DNA of 11,151 nucleotides, taken from positions 1-11,151 of the forward strand of contig JAQVHC010000039.1 in NCBI GenBank assembly GCA_028696435.1, given 5' to 3'. The notes under the pieces are model-generated. The model was not told the origin of the DNA and searched no databases. It saw nothing but the letters and a program-made list of their open reading frames with translations. Below are positions 1 through 7,923 of this stretch, piece by piece. How positions within the stretch are numbered: the stretch's first letter is position 1; the number at the start of each line of letters is the position of its first letter. The position numbers were made by a program, and so were the translations under genes. This DNA comes from Actinomycetota bacterium. GTDB taxonomy: Bacteria; Actinomycetota; Humimicrobiia; Humimicrobiales; Humimicrobiaceae.

Positions 1-63
1 ATAAAAAATATAATAAATCTACATTGCAATAAGATTGAACAAAAGTGAGCTCATAACTGGATA

Positions 64-91
64 TTGATATGTATTTAAAATAGTCTATAAT
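64..91 (+). promoter_or_regulatory. Sigma70-type promoter of the GGDEF/HD-GYP gene
   Basis: A TTGATA hexamer at 64-69 is followed after 16 bp by a consensus TATAAT at 86-91. Transcription would begin near 98, leaving a leader of about 70 nt before the ATG at 171. The leader ends in GAAGGGA, a usable ribosome binding site. I see no c-di-GMP riboswitch or other structured leader in it. The call rests on hexamers and spacing only. Confidence 0.6.
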
Positions 92-170
92 AATATTTTA
101 ATATTTTAACCTCTAAAAAATAAACAAAAACCAATGAAATTTATTACCCTGATTGTAGAAGGGAATACAA

Positions 171-2054
171 ATGACCAGCAAAGAGACAAACAAAAAAGTT
201 ACAAAAAAAGCTGTTAAAAGTAACTCTATTAACAATAAGAACAATAATAATTTTTTTAGCAATAATGAGCAGTCTGACTTATTTCAAAATCTTATAAATA
301 ATATCCCTGATCATATTTATATAAAAGACACAAACAGTAGATTTATCATGGTAAATAAAACCAAGGCAAGTTTCTCAGGGAAAAAGCCCTCTGATTTTAT
401 CGGAAAAACAGATTTTGATTTTTTCCCGGAGAATGAATCAGAAATTTACTTTAATGACGAAAAAAGGATAATGGAAACAGGAATTCCAGTTATAGATAAA
501 GTAGAAAAATTAGTTTATAACGGCAATGAATACTGGATGAGCAGCAGTAAAATACCCTGGTTTGATAAAAATGGGAACATTATGGGAATCATGGGTATAT
601 CAAGGGATATAACCGAACGGAAAAATCTGGAAGATGAACTTCTGGGAAGAGAAAAAAATTTCTTTAACGCCTTAATGGATAATATTACAGAAAGTATATT
701 TTTTAAAGATACGAAAAGCAGGTTTGTAAGAATCAATAAAGCATGCGCCAAAAAATTCGGTATTGATAAACCTGAAGAAGCAATAGGCAAAACAGATTTT
801 GATTTTTTCAGTGAAGAACACGCAAGCCAGGCATACAGAGATGAGCAGTATGTGATAAAATCAGGTAAAGCAATAATAGATTTAGAAGAAAAAGAAACTT
901 ATGAAAATAAAGCTGATAGATGGGCATCAACCTCAAAAATACCCTGGCGGGATGATAATGGGAATATTATTGGAATATTTGGTATAACACGCGACATAAC
1001 TGAAAAAAAGAAAGCAGAAGAAAAAATAGAATATCTTTCCTTCCATGATGTACTCACAGGTCTTTACAACAGGGCATTTTTTGAAGAAGAGCTAAAAAGA
1101 CTTAATACAGATAGGCAGCTTCCTCTTACTATAGTAATGGGAGATGTAAATGGACTGAAATTAATAAATGATGCATACGGGCACATAAAAGGAGATGAGT
1201 TCCTGGTAGAGATAGCCGATATCTTAAAGGATTCATTTAGAAAAGAAGATATACTTTCAAGATGGGGAGGAGATGAATTTATAGCAATACTTCCAAAAAC
1301 TACCACCAGAGATGCCCAGAAGGTAGTAAAAAGAATTAAGGACTCATGTAAAAAAAGAGCTACAACCGAGATGCCCCTGAGTATCTCACTTGGGGTAGCA
1401 ACAAAGAAAAAACCTGAAGAAGATATAGAAGAGGTAATTAAAAAAGCTGAAGATAAAATGTATAAAAATAAACTACTGGAGAGTAAATCTATAAATGAAC
1501 AACTTGTAGAATCACTGAAGGAAAATCTAAGAAAGGGAGAACTTGATAGTGAAGAGCACAGTCTAAAACTAAGAGAGTATGCTTTGCTTATAGGAGAGAG
1601 GCTTGGTCTTTCTAATATAAAACTTGAAGAATTAAAATTACTCATAGACGTTTATAATATAGGAAAACTAGCACTTGCCGATGAAATAATGGCTAAGCCT
1701 GGAAGATTAACAAATAAAGAGTGGGAGCTTGTTAAAAAGCTCCCCGAATATGGATATCGAATAGCAGAATCGTCAGAAAAACTAAAACCCATAGCAGAAG
1801 CAATACTTTCTCATTATGAATGGTATAATGGAAGCGGATATCCGAGAGGCATAAAAGGTGAGGAAATCCCTCTGCTCTCAAGAATTTCATTTGTTATTAA
1901 TTCTTATGATGCTATGACTAAAAATAGACCTTACAGAAAAAAAATGACAAAAAGCGAAATAATTAAAGAATTTAAAAAATTTAGCGGTACTCAATTTGAC
2001 CCCGAGGTTGTTAATATCTTTCTCAGTTTACTAGAAAAAGACCTTGAAAGATAA
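171..2054 (+). CDS. Cytoplasmic PAS-PAS-GGDEF protein with degenerate HD-GYP domain (c-di-GMP signalling)
   Basis: A 627-residue sensor/effector of cyclic di-GMP signalling with no membrane segment, so probably soluble. A lysine/asparagine-rich head (1-33) precedes two PAS domains (about 35-150 and 160-280). These look like tandem duplicates, since both carry KDT.SRF and IGKTDFDFF and both end in RDITE. The GGDEF domain (about 287-445) is intact: GGDEF at 366-370, GDVNGLKLIND upstream, and an inhibitory I-site RKED at 357-360 exactly five residues before GGDEF. It should therefore make c-di-GMP and be product-inhibited. The C-terminal HD-GYP-like domain (about 455-620) keeps the fold landmarks KPGRLT, GSGYPRG and YDAMT..RPYR, and the first His (H463). 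The HD pair is Y495-N496, the next ligand His is L524, HHE is H548-Y549-E550, DGSGYP has N553, and the late Asp is N577. Phosphodiesterase activity is therefore doubtful; the domain may bind nucleotide or regulate the cyclase. Monocistronic and convergent with tRNA-Ser. Confidence 0.93.
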   Translation: MTSKETNKKVTKKAVKSNSINNKNNNNFFSNNEQSDLFQNLINNIPDHIYIKDTNSRFIMVNKTKASFSGKKPSDFIGKTDFDFFPENESEIYFNDEKRIMETGIPVIDKVEKLVYNGNEYWMSSSKIPWFDKNGNIMGIMGISRDITERKNLEDELLGREKNFFNALMDNITESIFFKDTKSRFVRINKACAKKFGIDKPEEAIGKTDFDFFSEEHASQAYRDEQYVIKSGKAIIDLEEKETYENKADRWASTSKIPWRDDNGNIIGIFGITRDITEKKKAEEKIEYLSFHDVLTGLYNRAFFEEELKRLNTDRQLPLTIVMGDVNGLKLINDAYGHIKGDEFLVEIADILKDSFRKEDILSRWGGDEFIAILPKTTTRDAQKVVKRIKDSCKKRATTEMPLSISLGVATKKKPEEDIEEVIKKAEDKMYKNKLLESKSINEQLVESLKENLRKGELDSEEHSLKLREYALLIGERLGLSNIKLEELKLLIDVYNIGKLALADEIMAKPGRLTNKEWELVKKLPEYGYRIAESSEKLKPIAEAILSHYEWYNGSGYPRGIKGEEIPLLSRISFVINSYDAMTKNRPYRKKMTKSEIIKEFKKFSGTQFDPEVVNIFLSLLEKDLER

Positions 2055-2077
2055 TTAATCTGTCTTCTAAAATTCCC

Positions 2078-2169
2078 TGGCGGAGAGGGAGGGATTTGAA
2101 CCCCCGGAAGGTATAAACCTTCAACGGTTTTCAAGACCGCCGCATTCAACCAGACTCTGCCACCTCTCC
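2078..2169 (-). tRNA. tRNA-Ser (anticodon TGA), CCA encoded
   Basis: Read on the minus strand, the acceptor stem GGAGAGG pairs with CCTCTCC, followed by discriminator G and an encoded CCA (2078-2080). The anticodon loop CTTGAAA between GCGGT and ACCGT-like arms gives anticodon TGA, which reads UCA and related Ser codons. The long variable arm (GAAGGTTTATACCTTC) and discriminator G are class II serine-tRNA features. The T-loop is TTCAAAT with a five-pair stem that includes one G-U. It lies 39 bp after the serS stop codon on the same strand, so it may be partly co-transcribed with its cognate synthetase, but an extended -10 in the gap could drive it alone. Confidence 0.96.
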
Positions 2170-2181
2170 GGGCAATGAAAA

Positions 2182-2190
2182 ATTATAACA
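2182..2190 (-). promoter_or_regulatory. Extended -10 promoter for tRNA-Ser
   Basis: The 39-bp gap between serS and tRNA-Ser reads TG-T-TATAAT on the minus strand, an extended -10 element. A start about 7 nt downstream would leave a leader of only about 10 nt before the tRNA. No good -35 hexamer is visible, which extended -10 promoters can tolerate. This is inferred from sequence only. Confidence 0.45.
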
Positions 2191-2208
2191 TAAAAGTAAG
2201 TTTTTGAG

Positions 2209-3471
2209 CTACTTTTGAGAAATTATTTCTACTCCCCCCATAAATGGTATTAACACTTCAGGAATTCTTATATTACCTTCTTTGTCCTGAAAATTTTCCA
2301 ATATTGCTATTAATGTCCTCCCAATAGCACAGGCAGTGCTATTCATTGTATGAATAAAACCTTTTTTCTTCCCATCCCTGTACTTTATATTCAATCTCCT
2401 TGCCTGAAAATCAGTATCATGGCTGCATGATGCCAGTTCTCTATATTTATTTTGACCCGGAAGCCAGGCCTCAAGATCATATTTTTTTGCATTCGGGTTT
2501 CCGATATCTCCGGTGCACATATTTACAATCTGATAATGGAACCCGAGTCCCTGCATAATTTCTTCAAGTGTTTCTCTTAATTTTTCATATTCTTCCCATG
2601 AATTTTCAGGGTGTGCAAAGATAAACATTTCAATCTTATCAAATTGATGGACTCTGAAGAGCCCACCGAGATCTTTCCCATAACTTCCTGCTTCCCTTCT
2701 AAAACAGGTTGAAAAAGCAGTATATTTAAGGGGAAGAAGAGATACATCCAGAAATTCATCACTGTGATATGAACACAGTGGAACCTCTGAAGTACCGATT
2801 AAATATAAATCATCAAGCTCTGTTTTATAATACTGTGTTCTTTCTACAGGGAAAAATCCTGTCCCGTACATCGCCATTTCCTTTACCAGAACCGGCGGTA
2901 TCATTGGCATAAAACCCTTTTTAATCAGTAAATTTAAAACATACTGTACCAGTGCAAATTCAAGCAGAACTGCTTCGTTTTTTAAAAATACAAATCTCGA
3001 ACCCGAAATCTTCGCTGCCCTTTTTTCATCAATGATATTCAGGTCTGCTCCAAGAGTAATGTGATTTTTTGGTTCAAAATTAAATTCAGGCTTAGAGCCA
3101 TAATAAGATTGAACAACATTCCCGCTTTCGTCTTTCCCCACAGGTGTAGTTTCATGAGAAAGATTGGGGTACATTGAGAAGTGCTCTAAAAATTTATTTT
3201 CTACTTCCAGAAGTTCTGCTTCTATCCTATCAAGAGCTTCATTTATTTTTCTCATCTGGTTGATTTTTTCGTCCTTCTCCTCACCTTTTAGCGCTGGTAT
3301 AATTTTTGAAGCTACATTTTTTTCAGCTCTTAATCGGTCAATTTTAGAAGTTAAATCTCTTCTTTTTTTATCAAGTTCAATTCCGGTAGAGATATCGATT
3401 TTTAAACCTCTTTTTTCTATCTCTGTCTTAAAAATTAAAGGATCTTTCCTGAATAATTCTATATCTATCAT
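2209..3471 (-). CDS. serS: Seryl-tRNA synthetase
   Basis: A 420-residue class II synthetase, the normal bacterial length. It charges tRNA-Ser (and tRNA-Sec where present) with serine using ATP in the cytoplasm. Residues 1-105 form the tRNA-binding arm, with charged helical repeats around 30-100 expected to make the long antiparallel coiled coil that grips the serine tRNA variable arm. The catalytic core shows the serine-binding TSE (227-229), motif 2 around FRREAGSYGKD (257-267) ending in RVHQFDKIEMF, NST at 377-379, and motif 3 at GRTLIAILEN (384-393). All expected key residues appear present. The ATG at 3471 has a clear Shine-Dalgarno, GGAGAAG, 4 nt upstream of it. It follows pheA by 47 bp without an obvious promoter or terminator, and is followed by a serine tRNA, so pheA-serS-tRNA-Ser is a likely transcription unit. 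No T-box leader is visible. Confidence 0.98.
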   Translation of the reverse strand: MIDIELFRKDPLIFKTEIEKRGLKIDISTGIELDKKRRDLTSKIDRLRAEKNVASKIIPALKGEEKDEKINQMRKINEALDRIEAELLEVENKFLEHFSMYPNLSHETTPVGKDESGNVVQSYYGSKPEFNFEPKNHITLGADLNIIDEKRAAKISGSRFVFLKNEAVLLEFALVQYVLNLLIKKGFMPMIPPVLVKEMAMYGTGFFPVERTQYYKTELDDLYLIGTSEVPLCSYHSDEFLDVSLLPLKYTAFSTCFRREAGSYGKDLGGLFRVHQFDKIEMFIFAHPENSWEEYEKLRETLEEIMQGLGFHYQIVNMCTGDIGNPNAKKYDLEAWLPGQNKYRELASCSHDTDFQARRLNIKYRDGKKKGFIHTMNSTACAIGRTLIAILENFQDKEGNIRIPEVLIPFMGGVEIISQK

Positions 3472-3518
3472 ATAACTTCTCCATCAATGTTATTTAGTCG
3501 GTGTTATTAGCACTATCT

Positions 3519-4373
3519 TTATTTTTCAATATCTTCAATCCATTTAGGGTAGGAACCCAGAGTTTTTACAAGATAAACATCTCTCCTTAAAGCTTCTATT
3601 GCTTCAAAAACATCCTTATCATGTAAATGACCATCAAGGTCTATCATAAATACATAATCTCCGAGATTTTTTTTAGCCGGTCTTGACTCAAGCCTTGTTA
3701 AATTAATATTTCTGCTGGCAAATTCTTTTAATATTTTATACAGACTACCCGGCCTATCCTCTTTAAGAAAACAAACTATTGAAGTTTTATCATTACCCGT
3801 TTTTTCCTGTATCTTATTTCCTATAAAAACAAACCTTGTTTTATTATCTTTATTATCTTCAATATCGCTCTCTATTATCTTAAGACCATAAATCTTTGCC
3901 GCTGTTTTTGTTCCTATCGCGGCTATATCACTATTTTCTTCCTGTAAAATTTTAACAGCTTCAGCAGTGCTATTTGCTGCTATTATTTCAACATCTTTCA
4001 AGTATGTTGAAATAAATTTTCTGCACTGTGCAGTTGCATGAGGATGAGAAATTAATTTCTTTATATCTCCTGGTTTAATTTTATTTTTACCGATTAAGCT
4101 ATGCCTTATTGGAATGGTTACTTCCCCGATTATCTTTGCCTCACTTTCAAATGTAAGGATATCCAGAGTAATGTTTACCGAACCCTCAATCGAATTTTCC
4201 AGGGGTACTATTCCAGCATCTACGTCACCCCTGTCTACACTTTTTATCACCTCTTCAACTGTTGTGCATGGAATTTTTTCTATATCTGAAGAATCCTTAA
4301 TAAATCTTTCGAGAGCCTCTTCTGTAAATGTTCCCGGTGGGCCGAGATATGCTATTTTCTTTTTTTTGTCCAT
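3519..4373 (-). CDS. pheA: Prephenate dehydratase (monofunctional, ACT-regulated)
   Basis: A 284-residue enzyme that converts prephenate to phenylpyruvate, with loss of water and CO2, in phenylalanine biosynthesis. The N-terminal catalytic domain (5-185) starts with AYLGPPGTFTEEA, carries VPLENSIEGSV (56-66) and the family signature TRF at 179-181, whose Thr is the key catalytic residue. The ACT domain (about 197-275) carries the phenylalanine-binding ESRP at 229-232, and GSLY in place of the usual GALY/GALV, so feedback inhibition by Phe is expected. There is no chorismate mutase or prephenate dehydrogenase fusion. The ATG at 4373 has only a weak upstream AGG, but the protein starts where the family normally does. 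It is the first gene of the pheA-serS-tRNA-Ser run. The 154-bp AT-rich region upstream contains a TATAAT but no convincing -35. Confidence 0.96.
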   Translation of the reverse strand: MDKKKKIAYLGPPGTFTEEALERFIKDSSDIEKIPCTTVEEVIKSVDRGDVDAGIVPLENSIEGSVNITLDILTFESEAKIIGEVTIPIRHSLIGKNKIKPGDIKKLISHPHATAQCRKFISTYLKDVEIIAANSTAEAVKILQEENSDIAAIGTKTAAKIYGLKIIESDIEDNKDNKTRFVFIGNKIQEKTGNDKTSIVCFLKEDRPGSLYKILKEFASRNINLTRLESRPAKKNLGDYVFMIDLDGHLHDKDVFEAIEALRRDVYLVKTLGSYPKWIEDIEK

Positions 4374-4527
4374 AATTTTACCTGGTCTAAATTATTAATT
4401 TATTAACACTGATAAATAAAATAACATCATTATAATAATATACAATACATATTTATATCCATACATTTATATACGTCTTATTAATGGAAAATAATTAAAA
4501 AACAGGATTTCTAAACCAGAATAATCC

Positions 4528-5466
4528 TTATGGAAGAAAATCTTTAGGATTAGTGGGTATACCATCTACCAGAACTTCATAATGTAAATGAGGCCCTGTA
4601 CTATTCCCGGTATTTCCCATCAATCCTATTACATCACCTTTGGTTACCTCATCACCTACATTAACATAAATACTGCTAAGATGAGCATAAACCGTGGTAT
4701 ATCCAAATCCATGATAAATCATAACTTTTTTACCATAACCGCCATGCCATCCTGAAAAAATTACCACACCACTTGCTGTTGCATTTACATTAATACCTGT
4801 TCTGTTGGCAATATCCAGACCTCTGTGTCCACCTCTTCTTCCACCAAATCTAGTTGTAATAGTACCCCATGTAGGCCACATATCTGGTGTGTGTTCTATA
4901 AGATATAAATGGTCCTCCATATTCTGTTTATCCCGGGATAATACTTCAGATAGTTCAGGAGCAACCTCCAGTAGTTCATCAAGAAGTGCATCTATATCAT
5001 CAAGCTCTTCTTCCTGATCGCTAATGTAATAATAAATCTCATCGGGGTCTTCATCAAATTGAATATCAGAACTTAGATCAGAAGTATAAATTGCTACTTC
5101 CTCCTCATATCCACCTTTCCCTGTTATATCCCTTACCATACGGTCAAGGTCCTCGACTTCCTTCAGGTAGCTTTCCAGGATTTTAGTTTTTGTCTCTATC
5201 TCTTTAGTTTTTTTCTCAAGGTTTGCTACTTCTACTTCTTTGTAGTTAACTGTATATTTGGCTCTTTCGAGTTCAACTACTTTCTCGTTTAACTTCTGAC
5301 GCATAATAAATAAATCAGAGACCAGAATAGCAATTGAAGTCAGTATTATTACACCAACTATAAATAATGACCTTAATAGATTATGTGTAATTCTTATTTT
5401 TCGTATACCTGATTTTGCATCAGATAAAATAAGTAACGTAAAAGACTTATTTCTTTTATTCTCCAT
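4528..5466 (-). CDS. Membrane-anchored M23 (LytM-type) peptidase with coiled coil
   Basis: A 312-residue predicted cell-wall protein. A short cytoplasmic basic head (1-29) is followed by a membrane segment (about 30-54) and a charged coiled coil (about 55-110). A very acidic linker follows (about 120-170, many D/E with YYYISDQEEE). The C-terminal M23 peptidase domain is about residues 195-312. The zinc ligands of active M23 enzymes are present: H214 and D218 in HRGLD, and H293 and H295 in HLHYE. This predicts an active metallo-endopeptidase that cuts peptidoglycan cross-links outside the membrane. The coiled coil plus LytM layout is also shared with EnvC-type proteins, but those usually lack the zinc ligands. 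No good Shine-Dalgarno precedes the ATG at 5466. A TATAAT lies at 5517-5522, without a clear -35. It lies 89 bp after an anchored CARDB-like protein and may be transcribed with it. Confidence 0.93.
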   Translation of the reverse strand: MENKRNKSFTLLILSDAKSGIRKIRITHNLLRSLFIVGVIILTSIAILVSDLFIMRQKLNEKVVELERAKYTVNYKEVEVANLEKKTKEIETKTKILESYLKEVEDLDRMVRDITGKGGYEEEVAIYTSDLSSDIQFDEDPDEIYYYISDQEEELDDIDALLDELLEVAPELSEVLSRDKQNMEDHLYLIEHTPDMWPTWGTITTRFGGRRGGHRGLDIANRTGINVNATASGVVIFSGWHGGYGKKVMIYHGFGYTTVYAHLSSIYVNVGDEVTKGDVIGLMGNTGNSTGPHLHYEVLVDGIPTNPKDFLP

Positions 5467-5555
5467 AAACTGGATATTTAAATTTATAAAAATTGATTAT
5501 ATTTTTATAAACCTTTATTATAGCCTAAATTTCTAATATGGGAAACAATTTTATT

Positions 5556-6581
5556 TTAATTCTCCATGATAAATTTAAAAGTTGCTTTATTATTACCCAG
5601 AAATGCTTCATCGGGTACAGGTCCGGCATTTATCTCAAGCTCGCACTTTCTGCCAGGATACGCAGTAAAACCTGATATACGTACTGTTTTTTCCTGTGAT
5701 GGCTCAATCGTGTCTATAATAAATTCTTTTGTTTCAGAAACATTATCCTGGGCCATATATTTCATCGTCACATTAACATTATTTTCAGTCACATTACCCT
5801 GGTTCTGTATATTAATAGCAACGCTGATCTCACTACCTTTTGCCAGCACCCAGTATTCTCCCTGTTTATTGAGAACTGTGGGATTAAACTCTACGGTGTC
5901 ACTTATAACTGCTACTCCTCTTCTTTGCTGCAATTCAGGTGATGATTTAATTTCCGAAATAAAATTCATCACATTCTGACTATCTGTAAGATTTTTATCT
6001 TTAAGAACAACTGAATCAATTATAGTCAGATTGTTTATTCCCAGTTTCTCACCTGATTCTTTCAAGCTATCCTGAAAATATAAATATATTTCATCACTCA
6101 TAAACATATACAGAAAAGTTTTGGTTATCTGAGCAGTGGATATATCAAGGTCAAGATCCTGTAGTGCGTTGGACAGAGCGGGTCTGAAATCCTCATAAGC
6201 TCTGTTCCTGATATCAAACACCAGTACAAGATATCCATGCGTTATTTCAAAAGACTCAGGTGGCATGAGTTCCCTGCATCTTTCAAGGACCAGCTTACTT
6301 TCCTCTATTATATCCATCAATTGACCATCAAGGTCTTCTCTGGCAGTATTATTTGCCTTATCGAGGATAGTAAAAAATTTATATGATGTTTTATTAGATT
6401 GCTGGATTAAAACTGATGTAGAGTTTACATAATCAGAAATGGTTAATCTTTCAACATCGGTCAGTTCTTTTCTACCGTTTTCACAGCTCCACAAGCCCGA
6501 AAGCCAGCTCACAATTACTGCAGCAATTATAATCATTATTATTAAAGTAATGATTGATTCTTTTCTGCCTCTTCCTTCCAA
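5556..6581 (-). CDS. Membrane-anchored extracytoplasmic protein with CARDB-like C-terminal domain
   Basis: A 341-residue protein of unknown function. A basic head (KGRGRK-like, 1-8) is followed by one hydrophobic anchor (about 10-31), suggesting a type II membrane protein or uncleaved signal. The middle (34-190) is helical and polar. Residues about 245-340 form a beta-rich Ig-like domain that resembles CARDB adhesion modules (SVAINIQNQGN, then an IEPSQEKTVRISG strand pair and GNNKATFKF near the end). Eight N-x-S/T sequons are spread over the chain, which is unusual but not evidence of glycosylation. The start is TTG at 6581, chosen because AGGAAGGG lies 5 nt upstream and the N-terminus then begins just before the anchor. 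A strong promoter lies at 6639-6667. The M23 peptidase gene follows on the same strand, so a role in envelope structure or adhesion is plausible. I do not recognise a named family for the central region. Confidence 0.85.
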   Translation of the reverse strand: MEGRGRKESIITLIIMIIIAAVIVSWLSGLWSCENGRKELTDVERLTISDYVNSTSVLIQQSNKTSYKFFTILDKANNTAREDLDGQLMDIIEESKLVLERCRELMPPESFEITHGYLVLVFDIRNRAYEDFRPALSNALQDLDLDISTAQITKTFLYMFMSDEIYLYFQDSLKESGEKLGINNLTIIDSVVLKDKNLTDSQNVMNFISEIKSSPELQQRRGVAVISDTVEFNPTVLNKQGEYWVLAKGSEISVAINIQNQGNVTENNVNVTMKYMAQDNVSETKEFIIDTIEPSQEKTVRISGFTAYPGRKCELEINAGPVPDEAFLGNNKATFKFIMEN

Positions 6582-6638
6582 GAAAACCCTTCCTGATTTT
6601 AGAAATAATGATTTTAAGCATCTTTAAAATTAGATTAC

Positions 6639-6667
6639 ATTATACAAATGAATACTTTAAAACTCAA
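6639..6667 (-). promoter_or_regulatory. Sigma70-type promoter of the CARDB-like/M23 unit
   Basis: On the minus strand TTGAGT (6662-6667) is followed after exactly 17 bp by consensus TATAAT (6639-6644). Transcription would start near 6632, about 50 nt before the TTG start at 6581. It lies just past the ychF stop codon, so it begins a new unit. It is one of the two best promoter matches in the window. Confidence 0.65.
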
Positions 6668-6695
6668 TTTATAGATTGAACATTATGCATTTACA

Positions 6696-7793
6696 TTATA
6701 CATTGAATTTAAACAGAGCAATGTCACCATCTTTCATAATATAGTCTTTACCTTCACGACGGACAAGCCCCTTTTCCTTTGCTTTTATAAATGAGCCAAT
6801 ACTTATAAGCGTATCATAATCTATAACATCAACACTTATAAACCCTCTTTGAAAATCTGAGTGTATTTTACCTGCAGCCTCGGGTGCCCTTGTCCCCTCC
6901 TTAACAGTCCATGCCCTTATTTCGGGAAGTTTTATCGTTATGAAACTAATAAGTCCAAGTAGCCTGTAACAGGTTTTTATTAATCTGTCCATTCCAGATG
7001 CTGATATGCCCAATTCTTTCATAAATAATTCTCTTTCAGATGGTTCTAGCTGCAATAGTTCCTCCTCAATTCTGGCACTTACAACCACTACATCTGAGTT
7101 TTCACTGGAAGCATACTGGTGGAGTTCTTCTACTGCAGGCATATCTGAAATGTTTTTCCCTATATCATCTTCATCAACATTTGCAACATACAGGACAGGT
7201 TTACCAGAAATTAAGAAAAATTGATTTGCTGCTGCTTTTTCCTCCTCGCTTAATTCCATATTCTTAAGCAGGACTCCTTTTACAAGTTCGTCTCTTATTT
7301 TCTTCAATAGTTCATACTCGAATACATATTTCTTTTCTCCACTTTTTGCCATTCTTCCTGTTTTTTCAATTCTTTTTTCAACAATTTCAAGATCCGATAG
7401 AATTAATTCAGCATTAACCACTTCAATATCTCTTAAAGGTTCTATACTTGAATATACATGTGAAATATTTTCATCCCTAAAGCACCTGACGACATGGATA
7501 ATAGCATCTACTTCACGGATATGGGATAGAAATTTATTACCAAGTCCTTCGCCTTTACTGGCTCCTTTTATTAAACCAGCTATATCTACAAACTCAATCG
7601 TAGCTGGAGTTACCTTCTCAGGTTTTATTATTTTTGCCAGTTCTTCAAGCCTTCTGTCCGGAACAGGGACAGTGGCAATATTGGGCTCTACAGTGCAAAA
7701 AGGGTAATTTGAAACTGCTGCCCCGGCTGCAGTTATTGCATTAAAAAGCGTGCTCTTACCCGCATTAGGAAGACCTATGATTCCAAGTTTAAT
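6696..7793 (-). CDS. ychF: Redox-regulated ATPase/GTPase YchF (EngD/OLA1 family), non-canonical ATT start
   Basis: A 365-residue TRAFAC P-loop NTPase of the OLA1/YchF subfamily. The family binds ribosomes, and its members prefer ATP over GTP. The P-loop GLPNAGKST is at 7-15, the switch II region DIAGL at 70-74, the GEGLGNKFL loop at 81-89, and the relaxed G4 motif NVDE at 205-208 (in place of NKxD, as is normal for YchF). The TGS domain fills about 280-365 (AWTVKEGTRAPEAAG, then SFQRGFI-like and MKDGDI near the end). No ATG, GTG or TTG lies in frame between the upstream stop TAA and the P-loop. The family N-terminus (M)KLGIIGLPN aligns exactly to an ATT at 7791-7793, 6 nt after the Shine-Dalgarno AGAGGAG (7800-7806). 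The first in-frame GTG (7421) would remove the whole nucleotide site. Third gene of the PH-yjbQ-ychF run. Confidence 0.93.
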   Translation of the reverse strand: MKLGIIGLPNAGKSTLFNAITAAGAAVSNYPFCTVEPNIATVPVPDRRLEELAKIIKPEKVTPATIEFVDIAGLIKGASKGEGLGNKFLSHIREVDAIIHVVRCFRDENISHVYSSIEPLRDIEVVNAELILSDLEIVEKRIEKTGRMAKSGEKKYVFEYELLKKIRDELVKGVLLKNMELSEEEKAAANQFFLISGKPVLYVANVDEDDIGKNISDMPAVEELHQYASSENSDVVVVSARIEEELLQLEPSERELFMKELGISASGMDRLIKTCYRLLGLISFITIKLPEIRAWTVKEGTRAPEAAGKIHSDFQRGFISVDVIDYDTLISIGSFIKAKEKGLVRREGKDYIMKDGDIALFKFNV

Positions 7794-7799
7794 ATTAAT

Positions 7800-7806
7800 C
7801 TCCTCT
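7800..7806 (-). promoter_or_regulatory. Ribosome binding site deciding the ychF ATT start
   Basis: AGAGGAG on the minus strand ends 6 nt before ATT (7791-7793). Another ATT directly abuts the motif and is too close to be used. Downstream codons read KLGIIGLPN, the standard YchF N-terminus. Spacing and family alignment therefore both choose the second ATT. Confidence 0.7.
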
Positions 7807-7923
7807 GACCAGTTTTTTATATATTTTTATATATTTTTTTATATCATTTTTTCGCATATAAATATAATAAGATATTTATCCGAAAAGTGCAGTAATTGCT
7901 TTATTATTCTTATTCTTATTATT

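Noticed and set aside
4374..4527. T-box or other leader before pheA-serS
   Set aside because: No T-box consensus, long structured stems or terminator was found; the 154 bp are mostly AT-rich with only a lone TATAAT.
6696..7421. ychF starting at the GTG at 7421 as a truncated gene
   Set aside because: The frame continues upstream without a stop through the P-loop and switch motifs to a good ribosome binding site, so this GTG is an internal valine codon.
7794..7923. Terminator or promoter in the yjbQ-ychF gap
   Set aside because: The 130 bp are AT repeats with only a weak GCAAT/ATTGC pairing; nothing is strong enough to call.
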